A DNA stretch of 15,287 bases, taken from contig CAMKAR010000012.1 of assembly GCA_946410535.1 (NCBI GenBank), forward strand, positions 1 to 15,287, read 5' to 3'. The stretch is from an uncultured Bacteroidales bacterium. Its GTDB lineage: Bacteria; Bacteroidota; Bacteroidia; Bacteroidales; F082. Under the pieces are notes generated by a model. That model did not search any database. It saw only the letters and a program-made list of their open reading frames with translations, and had not been told where the DNA came from. Each line of letters opens with the position of its first letter. The first letter of the stretch is position 1. The position numbers and the translations under genes were made by a program. This document shows, piece by piece, positions 1 to 6,604 of the stretch.

Positions 1-19
1 CGCCCTCCCTTAACGGAAT

Positions 20-54
20 CCCCGCCAGCATCCGCTGGCGGGGTTTTCTGTTTT
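20..54 (+). terminator. Rho-independent terminator of a gene upstream of the window
   Basis: A perfect 10-bp stem (CCCCGCCAGC at 20-29 with GCTGGCGGGG at 34-43) encloses the 4-nt loop ATCC and is followed by TTTTCTGTTTT. This is a textbook intrinsic terminator. It isolates the porin gene from whatever lies to the left of the window. Confidence 0.85.
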
Positions 55-143
55 AGTACCCCCCTACCCTTTTCCATTCTTTTCAACCTTTTTCATTCCC
101 ACTTCCCAACTTTTTACTAATTTTACGGCCAAATTCCTATCTT

Positions 144-2255
144 ATGCGAAGGAAAACCATTTATGTTTTATTACTATTGATTATCAATATTTTAGGATTT
201 TCACAGAATCCAAATCAAGATAGCATTGCACCAAAAAAGACCACCCTCTCCCCTTCTCGTCCCATCGACTCAACGTTTGTCACCTACAATGCAATGCAAT
301 TCGACAGCATTTTCCTGAACGCTTCAAAAGTCATCGACACACTGACTTTCCACGCGGCCAACCGAGAAATCCTTGAGAGCAAAAACACCATATACAGCAC
401 ACTCAGCAATACGGGTCTCGCACATAAGTCGATGAGGTTCAACTATCTGCACCAAGTGGGATTTGACATGACCCTGCCCTCTTTCGCCGCTTACATGCAA
501 AACGAAAGTACCATCGTTTCCTATCAATCGGTCCTACCCTACTCCGAACTCCGTTATGTGATGACTACGGGCGACAAAGAGCAACACCTCAACGTCAGGT
601 TCGGAAGACAGTTCACACCGCAGTTTTTCGTCTCCTTTGCCTTCAACACTGACTATTCGCCAGGCGTGTTCATCAACAACAAAAGCATCAATAACTACTT
701 CTGGGTCAATGCTCACTATTTCACCAAAGACAAACGTTATGGCGTTACCGCCTATTATTACCGCAACAAGTTGGAAATGGGCGAAAACGGCGGCATCGCC
801 AACGACGAAGACTATAGTTCGCATACCGAAACCGACAATTCGGTCATCCGAACCAATCTCAACAACGCCACCAATTTCATCGTCTCAAGCGGCATAGGTT
901 TCGAGCATTATTTCAACCTGCTACCCCAAAAGACTGTCATTTCGAAAAACGTTGAAACCTCTGCTGTAAACGATACTATCAGTCCAATTGTAAACGACAC
1001 CATCACTCCAATTGAAAACGACACAATCACTCCCCTCAATGACAGCATTTTAGCCGACTCAACAAGACTCGACACACTGCAATTGGCAGACCAGAACGAC
1101 ATCCAACAAGAAGTCAAGGTCAGGAAATTCACTTTGGGAAGGATTTGCCACAGCTTCAGCTTCTTGAACAACAAACTATATTACAACGAGACATCACCTT
1201 CCGTGGCTTTCTACCAACCTTATGACACCTTGCTGAACACCACCAAATCAACAGACACGACCTTGGTTAGGGCAATCCGAAACACGCTGAAATGGAACAG
1301 TTTAGGCTACCAGAAACACAACGATGACATTCCTTTCTATGTTTATGCTGGCATCACACATGGTTTTTACAAAGTGAGCAGCTTCGACTATTTGGAAGGC
1401 GAAACCGTGGTGTCGAGAAACTACAACCAATTGAGTATCAACGGGGGTGTCATCGTCAACCTGTTCAAGTCGACGCGCATCACCGGTCAGGCCGAACTCA
1501 TCACCTTAGGTTACCAAATCGGCGATTTCGACATCAAGGGGCAATGGAAACAATATATCGGCACCGCCAACAAAAACTATGGCCAAGCCATTTTCGATTT
1601 CGAGCTAAAACGGCAGTCGGCCAACTGGTTTGAGGAGAAATACCACTCCAACCATTTCCGTTGGGAAAACGACTTCAAGGCAGCCACTTACCTGACTTTC
1701 AACCTGAAATACAACTACAAAAGCTACACCATAGGCTTCAAACAGACCAGCATCGCCAACTTCATCTATTTCGGCACCGATGCCCGTCCCGCACAAAACG
1801 AGGCCATGTTCAGCATACGCGAGGCCTATCTCAGTTTCTACCAGCGTCTTGGAAGGTTCGAACTGGAAGGCTTTGCGAGCCTACAGAAATCGAGCAACGA
1901 GGAAGTCGTGCACCTGCCTTTGGTCATGGGCCAGCTCAAGTTCGGCTATTCGCAACCCATTTTCCGCAAGGCGGCCACACTGCATCCAAGCATCACGGTG
2001 CGTTATTTCACCAAATACTATGCTGATGCCTATATGCCAGCCACGCGCACCTTCTACCTCCAAAACGAAGTCCAGATTGGCAACTTCCCCTATATCGACC
2101 TTGCGTTGGCCATCAAGATCAAAAAGGCTCACATCTATGTGGCCTACACCAACATGTTCCTCCTGACGGGCAACTACAACTCGTTCATAGCGCCCCACTA
2201 CCCCATGCGCGACAGCCGCATCTTCATCGGCGTCAATTGGAGATTGTTCAACTAA
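144..2255 (+). CDS. Putative outer-membrane porin (Bacteroidetes beta-barrel family)
   Basis: The 703-residue product resembles the Bacteroidetes 'putative porin' family (Pfam Porin_10 type, recognised from memory). Residues 1-20 form a Sec signal peptide: MRRK, a leucine/isoleucine-rich core, then GFSQ. The rest is rich in alternating aromatic and polar residues typical of beta strands. The segment around residues 170-235, with NTDYSPGVF and later YYYRNKLEMGENGGI, is characteristic of the family. The protein ends in WRLFN, an aromatic C-terminus suited to beta-barrel assembly. It probably sits in the outer membrane and allows solute diffusion; the substrate is unknown. Residues about 265-325 are a Thr/Asp/Asn-rich low-complexity insert containing three copies of an 8-residue repeat. 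TAATTTTA at 118-125 is a weak -7 candidate with no good -33 box. The antiporter gene follows after 12 nt, so co-transcription is likely. Confidence 0.75.
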   Translation: MRRKTIYVLLLLIINILGFSQNPNQDSIAPKKTTLSPSRPIDSTFVTYNAMQFDSIFLNASKVIDTLTFHAANREILESKNTIYSTLSNTGLAHKSMRFNYLHQVGFDMTLPSFAAYMQNESTIVSYQSVLPYSELRYVMTTGDKEQHLNVRFGRQFTPQFFVSFAFNTDYSPGVFINNKSINNYFWVNAHYFTKDKRYGVTAYYYRNKLEMGENGGIANDEDYSSHTETDNSVIRTNLNNATNFIVSSGIGFEHYFNLLPQKTVISKNVETSAVNDTISPIVNDTITPIENDTITPLNDSILADSTRLDTLQLADQNDIQQEVKVRKFTLGRICHSFSFLNNKLYYNETSPSVAFYQPYDTLLNTTKSTDTTLVRAIRNTLKWNSLGYQKHNDDIPFYVYAGITHGFYKVSSFDYLEGETVVSRNYNQLSINGGVIVNLFKSTRITGQAELITLGYQIGDFDIKGQWKQYIGTANKNYGQAIFDFELKRQSANWFEEKYHSNHFRWENDFKAATYLTFNLKYNYKSYTIGFKQTSIANFIYFGTDARPAQNEAMFSIREAYLSFYQRLGRFELEGFASLQKSSNEEVVHLPLVMGQLKFGYSQPIFRKAATLHPSITVRYFTKYYADAYMPATRTFYLQNEVQIGNFPYIDLALAIKIKKAHIYVAYTNMFLLTGNYNSFIAPHYPMRDSRIFIGVNWRLFN
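966..1037 (+). repeat. Three in-frame 24-bp tandem repeats inside the porin gene
   Basis: Copies at 966-989, 990-1013 and 1014-1037 are each exactly eight codons and encode VNDTISPI, VNDTITPI and ENDTITPL, followed by the partial copy NDSI. The copies differ by a few bases, mostly without changing the protein. The unit keeps the reading frame, so copy number can change without disrupting the protein. It lies in a hydrophilic segment, probably an exposed loop or linker. Confidence 0.85.
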
Positions 2256-2267
2256 AAGACCGATGCC

Positions 2268-3836
2268 ATGATACAGACCGACCTCATCCCCACCACCAAC
2301 ACCCTGTCGGGCATCAACGACACCGTGGCACAGATTTCTGAAGCCGTTGCCAACCCCAGTTTGGTCAACACCGTGGCCGAGCAAATCTCCAACAGCAGCT
2401 CGTCGCGACAAATCGGGCTCACCATCGCCATCATCGGCCTGCTCATCTTCACGGCCCACCTCTTCAGCGAGATTTTCAGTCGCAAGCGCATCCCCGACGT
2501 GCTGTTCCTCATCATCATCGGCCTACTCATCGGTCCAGTGTTTCATTGGATTTCGCCCGACAGCTTAGGCAATGCCGGCAGCCTTTTCTCAGGAATCACC
2601 TTGGTAACCATTCTGTTTGAAAGCGGTACGCAACTCAGATTCAGCGCATTAAAAGACTCCTTCAAAGGTGCATTGAAGCTCACGGCCTTGAATTTCGTGC
2701 TGTCCGCCATCGCCATCTGGCTTTTTGCCTGGCTCGCCCTTGAGATAGACACTGTGGTCGCCATGATTCTCGGTTGCCTGTTAGGAGGCACAGCTTCCGC
2801 CGTTGTCATTCCCATCGTCAGGCAGATGCACATGTCGGAGAAACCCGCCATCATGCTCATCCTCGAAGCCGCCATCGGCAATGTGTTCAGCATCGTTCTG
2901 GCTTTGGCACTGATGCAAGCCATCCAGTCGCGACATGTGGAGTTTGGCGCCATCTTGGGCGACATCTTTTCGTCGTTCATCCTTGCCACCGTGATGGGTC
3001 TCATTGGTGCCATCTTCTGGGCCTTGATCCTCGACAAGGTGCGCAACATCAAGTATTCCATCCTGACCACGCCCGCTTTCGTGTTCATCATCTATGGCCT
3101 CAACGAGTGGATGGGCTTCAGCGGTGCCATTGCAGCTTTGGCCTTCGGCATAGGCCTTGCCAACATCGACAGCATCTACAACGCCTGGCTCAAGAAATTC
3201 GTCAAAAAAGTGCCTGTCAACCTCAACGAGACCGAGCGTTCGCTGTTTTCGGAATTGGTCCTTCTGCTGAAAACCTTTTTCTTCATCTATGTCGGCATCT
3301 CCATCCAGCTGAACCAATGGCAACCCATCGCCATTGGACTGATAATCAGCATTATGCTTTTCATTCTCCGTGTCCCTGCCGTGCGTTTCGCCATCTCCAA
3401 GAAAGAAGGCATTCCCGAAAAGGAGCTGGTCTTCATGTCGGCACTCAATCCCAAAGGGTTGACCGCAGCGGTTTTGGCCACCCAAGCCCTCATCTACATC
3501 CCCGACATGGGGATTGCCATGTTCATGCGCAACATCGTTTTTGCTGTCATTCTTTTCAGCATTGTCATCAACTCCATCCTTATCCCATTGATTGACAAGG
3601 AAAAAGGATTATATAAAGCATACATTAGATTGCTGAATTTCAACCAGAAGATGAAAAACGTGGTCAACAAGACCAAGCAAGATGGCGAAGAATGGCACAA
3701 GAAACACTCGAAAGCCCACGATTTCGTCGACGAGGTATTCAATTCGGAGGTTATCACCGACATCCTCAACGAGCAAGACCACCCGGGGGCGCTCAACAAC
3801 CGACCCGAATCAAGCAACTCCGAAGTGGCCGACTAA
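2268..3836 (+). CDS. Cation:proton antiporter (CPA, Na+/H+ exchanger domain)
   Basis: The 522-residue product has many hydrophobic helices from about residue 48 to 442, consistent with a Na+/H+ exchanger domain (PF00999 type) in the inner membrane exchanging Na+ or K+ for protons. Visible family landmarks are RKRIPDVLFLIIIGLLIGP (72-90), a GGTASAVVIP stretch (173-182), LEAAIGNV (199-206) and NPKGLTAAVLA (394-404). A hydrophilic tail of about 80 residues follows the last membrane segment. About 47 mostly polar residues precede the first helix. In CPA relatives the centre of the LE-x5-V helix normally carries Asp (ND, DD or SD). Here it reads Gly204-Asn205, so the usual ion-binding Asp appears to be missing. 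The start at 2268 is the only suitable ATG near the porin stop. The 12-nt gap indicates an operon, although no functional link to the porin is known. Confidence 0.85.
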   Translation: MIQTDLIPTTNTLSGINDTVAQISEAVANPSLVNTVAEQISNSSSSRQIGLTIAIIGLLIFTAHLFSEIFSRKRIPDVLFLIIIGLLIGPVFHWISPDSLGNAGSLFSGITLVTILFESGTQLRFSALKDSFKGALKLTALNFVLSAIAIWLFAWLALEIDTVVAMILGCLLGGTASAVVIPIVRQMHMSEKPAIMLILEAAIGNVFSIVLALALMQAIQSRHVEFGAILGDIFSSFILATVMGLIGAIFWALILDKVRNIKYSILTTPAFVFIIYGLNEWMGFSGAIAALAFGIGLANIDSIYNAWLKKFVKKVPVNLNETERSLFSELVLLLKTFFFIYVGISIQLNQWQPIAIGLIISIMLFILRVPAVRFAISKKEGIPEKELVFMSALNPKGLTAAVLATQALIYIPDMGIAMFMRNIVFAVILFSIVINSILIPLIDKEKGLYKAYIRLLNFNQKMKNVVNKTKQDGEEWHKKHSKAHDFVDEVFNSEVITDILNEQDHPGALNNRPESSNSEVAD

Positions 3837-3864
3837 GCCATATAACAGAACCATTGTTTATATC

Positions 3865-3879
3865 GTGTAAAAATTACAC
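3865..3879. promoter_or_regulatory. Operator 1 of a three-site array upstream of the Nudix regulator
   Basis: GTGTAAAAATTACAC is a perfect inverted repeat with GTGTAA half-sites and a 3-bp centre. The symmetry continues outward: TTGTTTATAT at 3854-3863 pairs with ATATAAACAA at 3880-3889, with one extra C on the left side. It is a probable binding site for the dimeric regulator encoded just downstream. That protein-site link is inferred from position. Confidence 0.7.
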
Positions 3880-3917
3880 ATATAAACAATCTGTAATCCA
3901 ATAATTTGCAAATTTTA

Positions 3918-3932
3918 GTGTAAATTTTACAC
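3918..3932. promoter_or_regulatory. Operator 2 of a three-site array upstream of the Nudix regulator
   Basis: GTGTAAATTTTACAC has the same GTGTAA-N3-TTACAC design as the first site and starts exactly 53 bp after it. It lies just upstream of the predicted -33 element at 3942-3944. Confidence 0.7.
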
Positions 3933-3941
3933 ATTATTTCA

Positions 3942-3971
3942 TTGCTGTTTTGGAAAATAGTCGTATTTTTG
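3942..3971 (+). promoter_or_regulatory. Bacteroidetes-type promoter of the Nudix regulator gene
   Basis: TTG (3942-3944), a 19-bp spacer and TATTTTTG (3964-3971) fit the Bacteroidetes -33/-7 pattern (TTTG, 19-21 bp, TAnnTTTG). Transcription would start near 3977, leaving a leader of only about a dozen nucleotides before the ATG at 3989. Operator 2 lies just upstream and degenerate operator 3 overlaps the -7/start region, as expected for repression. Confidence 0.65.
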
Positions 3972-3985
3972 CGTCAAATTTACAC
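3971..3985. promoter_or_regulatory. Degenerate operator 3 overlapping the transcription start
   Basis: GCGTCAAATTTACAC keeps a perfect right half-site (TTACAC). Its left half matches GTGTAA at four of six positions. It starts exactly 53 bp after operator 2 and overlaps the last base of the -7 box and the likely +1. The identical register supports a real third site despite its weaker left arm. Confidence 0.5.
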
Positions 3986-3988
3986 AAT

Positions 3989-4798
3989 ATGAGCGAACAA
4001 AAGTACACATACGACTACCCGCGTCCGGCAGTGACGACCGACTGCGTGGTGTTTGGTTTCGACGGGCACGACCTGAAGATCCTTCTCATCGAACGCGGCA
4101 TCGAGCCGTACAAAGGCTGTTGGGCTTTTCCGGGAGGTTTCCTCGAAATGGGTGAAACGGCAGAGCAAGGCGCATTGCGGGAACTGAAAGAGGAAACGGG
4201 ACTCGACTTGCACTACATCAAGCAGGTTGGAGCCTTCAGTGATGTCGACCGCGACCCGCGCACCCGTGTCATCACCATCGCGTTCTATGCTTTGGCGAAA
4301 AAATCGGAGGTGCAAGGTGGCGACGATGCGGCCAAGGCGCAGTGGTTCGCCCTCAACGAAGTGCCACGTCTTGCCTTCGACCACGACTACATCCTGAGGA
4401 AAACGATGGAGAAACTGCGACAAGACATTCATTTCGAGCCTATTGGTTTCGGCCTCTTGGACGAGAAGTTCACCATCCCTGAATTGCAACGGCTCTATGA
4501 AGCCATCCTCGGCGTGCAGTTTGATCGGCGCAATTTCTACAAGAAAATCCTCCAGACCGGCATCATTGACGAAGTGGAGGACGAAACCTCAAGCCGAGTT
4601 TCCTATTACGGCGAGCGCAACGAAATGCGAAGCATGGACATCGGAGCCTTGTTTGGAAAAATGGCTAAAGAATCACATCCCTCCTACCCCACCCGCTCGG
4701 AGGACGAAAGCCGACGCCGGAAAGGCACACGATTCTCGTTCAACAAGCAACGCTACGACCAGCTTAAGGAGGACAACAACTTCAGATTGGAGTTTTAG
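3989..4798 (+). CDS. NrtR-family Nudix/winged-helix transcriptional regulator
   Basis: The 269-residue product has an N-terminal Nudix domain (about 12-145) with an intact Nudix box from Gly50 to Leu72 (GFLEMGE, then RELKEETGL). A C-terminal winged helix follows (about 149-269), recognisable from FTIPELQRLYEAILG and DRRNFYKKILQTGII. This is the layout of NrtR/AraR-type regulators. Known members repress NAD-metabolism or sugar genes and respond to ADP-ribose or sugar ligands. Because the Nudix box is intact, hydrolase activity remains possible. An insert of about 40 residues (roughly 203-245, Ser/Arg-rich at its end) appears to separate the helix part from the wing (KGTRFSFNKQRY). The start at 3989 is chosen over the in-frame codon at 3950, which lies upstream of the -7 box. 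Three operator-like palindromes precede the gene, implying autoregulation. The VWA/macro-like gene follows 105 nt later. The ligand is unknown. Confidence 0.85.
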   Translation: MSEQKYTYDYPRPAVTTDCVVFGFDGHDLKILLIERGIEPYKGCWAFPGGFLEMGETAEQGALRELKEETGLDLHYIKQVGAFSDVDRDPRTRVITIAFYALAKKSEVQGGDDAAKAQWFALNEVPRLAFDHDYILRKTMEKLRQDIHFEPIGFGLLDEKFTIPELQRLYEAILGVQFDRRNFYKKILQTGIIDEVEDETSSRVSYYGERNEMRSMDIGALFGKMAKESHPSYPTRSEDESRRRKGTRFSFNKQRYDQLKEDNNFRLEF

Positions 4799-4809
4799 CC
4801 AGTTTGCAA

Positions 4810-4837
4810 TTTGAAGTTATCAGTTTGGAGTTATTGG
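4810..4837 (+). repeat. Two 14-bp tandem repeats between the regulator and VWA genes
   Basis: TTTGAAGTTATCAG (4810-4823) is followed directly by TTTGGAGTTATTGG (4824-4837), with three differences, and then by a looser TTGAATTTTGAA run. The 105-bp gap shows no terminator hairpin and no convincing promoter, so read-through from the regulator gene is plausible. Confidence 0.5.
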
Positions 4838-4903
4838 TCTTGAATTTTGAATCTTAAATCTTTAAATAACAAATTACATTAAACCACAATAAAACAATAC
4901 ATT

Positions 4904-6001
4904 ATGGAAGCACAAACCAACAAAGCAAAGACACAGGTCTACAACCTGATCATCCTCGACAAGAGCGGCTCGATGGGCAGCATCGCCAAGGCCGCCATCA
5001 GCGGATTCAACGAGACCGTGGGCAGCATCCGCTCTGCCCAAGAACGTTTCAACGACACGCAAGAGCACTTCGTTTCGCTCATGATCTTCTGCGACTGCGC
5101 CAAAACCATGGTCTACGACATGGTGCCCGTGCAAGAAGTCAAAGAGCTGACATCCAATGAGTATCGCCCCTGCTGCTGCACACCGCTTTATGATGCCATG
5201 GGCATCAGCATCAACAAGCTGTATAACGCCATCAAGGACAAGGAAGACGCCACCGCCGTGGTGACCGTCATCACCGACGGGTTGGAGAACGCCTCGAAGG
5301 AATACAGCGGCGCGGCCATCAAGGCCCTTGTGGAACGCATGAAGAACGAAGAAGGCTGGAACTTCGCCTACATCGGCACCAACCAAGACGTGGAGGCCAC
5401 CTCTGCCTCGCTCAGCATCGACAACCACATGGCCTTTGCCGACGACGAAGCCGGAATGCGCGAGGCTTGGGCACGGGAACGCAAGTCGCGGACGATGATG
5501 TACACCAGAATCTCAGATGACTATGCCGCCACCTCTGCCATGCCCAGCATGGCCCGCAAGTTGTTCCGCTCCAAGTCGAACAGCGAGACCCGCAACTACC
5601 GCGAAATGAGTGAGTTCAAAGGTCGCATCACACCCGACTACATCCATAGCCTCGGCAAAAACGAAATCTTCGTCTTTGGCAGCAACCTGCAAGGCATGCA
5701 TGGTGGCGGAGCGGCGAGGATTGCCGTCCAGCAGTTTGGCGCCATCATGGGTCAAGGCGTTGGATTGCAAGGCCAAAGCTATGCCATCCCGACGATGCAA
5801 GGCGGTGTGAACACCATCAAGCCCTACGTCGACGACTTCATCGCCTTTGCCAAACAACACCCTGAAATGACATTCTTGGTCACGCGCATCGGCTGCGGCA
5901 TCGCAGGCTTCACCGACGCCGAGATTGCGCCGCTGTTTGCGGGAGCCGTCGATGTGGAGAATGTCCATCTGCCACAGGAGTTCTGGAAGGAGTTGGTATA
6001 A
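4904..6001 (+). CDS. VWA domain fused to an A1S_2505-type macro-like domain
   Basis: The 365-residue product has no signal peptide or membrane segment and is probably cytoplasmic. Residues about 10-175 form a von Willebrand A domain with a complete MIDAS metal site: Asp19, Ser21 and Ser23 (DKSGSM), Thr93 (CCTP) and Asp125 (ITDG). A linker of about 60 residues follows. Residues 241-365 then match what I recall of the A1S_2505 phage-associated family, with EIFVFGSNLQGMHGGGAA (254-271), GLQGQSYAIPT (287-297) and VTRIGCGIAGF (326-336). The glycine-rich FGSN...HGGGAA stretch is reminiscent of the ADP-ribose loop of macro domains, so binding or processing of an ADP-ribose-like ligand is inferred. 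VWA domains usually mediate metal-dependent protein contacts. The gene follows an NrtR-type regulator whose family often senses ADP-ribose, which supports an NAD/ADP-ribose role. The function is unproven. Confidence 0.8.
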   Translation: MEAQTNKAKTQVYNLIILDKSGSMGSIAKAAISGFNETVGSIRSAQERFNDTQEHFVSLMIFCDCAKTMVYDMVPVQEVKELTSNEYRPCCCTPLYDAMGISINKLYNAIKDKEDATAVVTVITDGLENASKEYSGAAIKALVERMKNEEGWNFAYIGTNQDVEATSASLSIDNHMAFADDEAGMREAWARERKSRTMMYTRISDDYAATSAMPSMARKLFRSKSNSETRNYREMSEFKGRITPDYIHSLGKNEIFVFGSNLQGMHGGGAARIAVQQFGAIMGQGVGLQGQSYAIPTMQGGVNTIKPYVDDFIAFAKQHPEMTFLVTRIGCGIAGFTDAEIAPLFAGAVDVENVHLPQEFWKELV

Positions 6002-6008
6002 TATAAAA

Positions 6009-6098
6009 GGACGCGAGACTGCGGGACGCGGGACTTCGGGACACGGGACTGCGCGACACGAGACTGCGGGACACGGGACGCGGGACGCGAGACGACGG
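6009..6098. repeat. GC-rich imperfect 15-bp tandem repeat (about six copies)
   Basis: Directly after the VWA gene, units of the form GGACRCGGGACTKCG run at 6009-6023, 6024-6038, 6039-6053, 6054-6068, 6069-6082 (14 bp) and 6083-6098. Each unit is itself two related 7-8 bp pieces (GGACGCG/GGACTTCG). Its high GC contrasts strongly with the AT-rich DNA on its right. It is probably a slippage-prone minisatellite. No spacers are present, so it is not a CRISPR array. Confidence 0.8.
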
Positions 6099-6159
6099 AT
6101 AGGCCCGTTTTATGAAATCCTGAAATGAGGGAAAGCACTGTAAAGATTATGAACCGAGC

Positions 6160-6193
6160 CGAGGGAAGTGGGGAGCTTTCCTCGACTTTTTTT
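6160..6193 (+). terminator. Rho-independent terminator for the regulator-VWA unit
   Basis: A 9-bp stem (6160-6168 with 6176-6184, one G-U pair) closes a 7-nt loop. After AC comes a run of seven T (6187-6193). It lies about 160 nt past the VWA stop and probably ends that transcript. Confidence 0.7.
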
Positions 6194-6428
6194 GCCTTTT
6201 CCCAAGAAAAGTGTGATTTTTCGATTGGTATTCTACAAGAAAAGATGTTTTGGAGGAATGCAAGGAAATATTAGAGGCATTGGAACAACTCTTCTCTATG
6301 CTAATTTTCCAAATTACCAGAAAAATCTTCTTTTTCCCCTCCAGTTTCTCAAGATTTTGTAATTTTGCCTTCAAGTACTGGCGAATCCGTATGTTTTTTC
6401 TGGCCTACGGAAAAGCGGTACGAACTTA
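6194..6428. other. AT-rich gene-free stretch, no recognisable content
   Basis: Short open frames exist on both strands (for example 6250-6438 on + and 6147-6374 on -), but none resembles a protein I know or has a convincing start. TAATTTTG at 6360-6367 fits a -7 box but has no -33 partner at the right distance. TCCGTA and TACGGA form a small hairpin near 6385-6411. It may be decayed accessory DNA. Confidence 0.4.
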
Positions 6429-6460
6429 TTGGAATTAACTTAGCGTTAGTGCTATATTCG
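6429..6460 (+). promoter_or_regulatory. Possible promoter in front of the large inverted repeat
   Basis: TTG (6429-6431), a 21-bp spacer and TATATTCG (6453-6460, one mismatch to TAnnTTTG) match the Bacteroidetes promoter form. The predicted start lies a few bases inside the inverted repeat at 6462-6581. The transcript would be either a small structured RNA or the leader of the helicase-methyltransferase operon. Confidence 0.35.
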
Positions 6461-6461
6461 G

Positions 6462-6581
6462 AATGTCCCAGAACCTAGGAAATTCAAAGACATTGTATTA
6501 CGAATAAGCTCCAACGCCTGCGCTATAGCGCGGGCTGGACTTATCTCTATACAATGGGTTATCCTAGGACCTTGGGACATT
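6462..6581. repeat. 120-bp imperfect inverted repeat with a tetraloop (MITE-like element or structured RNA)
   Basis: The arms 6462-6523 and 6528-6581 fold onto each other around the loop TATA. Paired blocks, from the outside in, are AATGTCCCA, CCTAGGA, CATTGTA, ATAAG, TCCA, GCC and GCGC: 39 base pairs by hand, separated by small asymmetric bulges. The ordered conservation of blocks with different bulges on each side is far beyond chance. No target-site duplication is evident at the ends, and no open frame is contained. It could be a non-autonomous mobile element, a folded RNA, or a 5' regulatory leader of the gene at 6675. Confidence 0.8.
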
Positions 6582-6584
6582 GAT

Positions 6585-6604
6585 AAGCGCCAATCTGCGC
6601 TTTT
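6585..6604 (+). terminator. Weak terminator-like hairpin after the inverted repeat
   Basis: AAGCGC (6585-6590) pairs with GCGCTT (6597-6602) around a 6-nt loop, and a T run extends through 6605. The stem is only 6 bp, so efficiency would be low. It starts 4 bp past the large inverted repeat and 70 nt before the helicase gene, so it could end a short RNA or attenuate the operon. Confidence 0.35.

Noticed and set aside
118..125. Promoter of the porin gene at TAATTTTA
   Set aside because: The last base deviates from TAnnTTTG and no TTG lies 19-21 bp upstream, so it is too weak to list as a feature.
1881..2459. Long minus-strand frame across the porin-antiporter junction
   Set aside because: It is a shadow of two well-supported plus-strand genes and its translation resembles no protein family.
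3950..3988. Upstream in-frame start for the Nudix regulator
   Set aside because: It precedes the -7 box at 3964-3971 and would read through the promoter and operator 3; the family start MSEQKYTYDYPRP lies at 3989.
3989..6001. A DarTG-like toxin-antitoxin pair
   Set aside because: The macro-like domain invites this idea, but the partner is a Nudix regulator, with no DarT-type ADP-ribosyltransferase in the window.
6147..6438. Small genes in the AT-rich gap on either strand
   Set aside because: Overlapping short frames with low-complexity Phe/Lys-rich peptides, no recognisable family and no supported start; the minus-strand frame also crosses the predicted terminator.
6462..6581. Integron attC site
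   Set aside because: The hairpin is large and imperfect, but the flanks do not provide matching RYYYAAC and GTTRRRY core sites, and no integrase is present.
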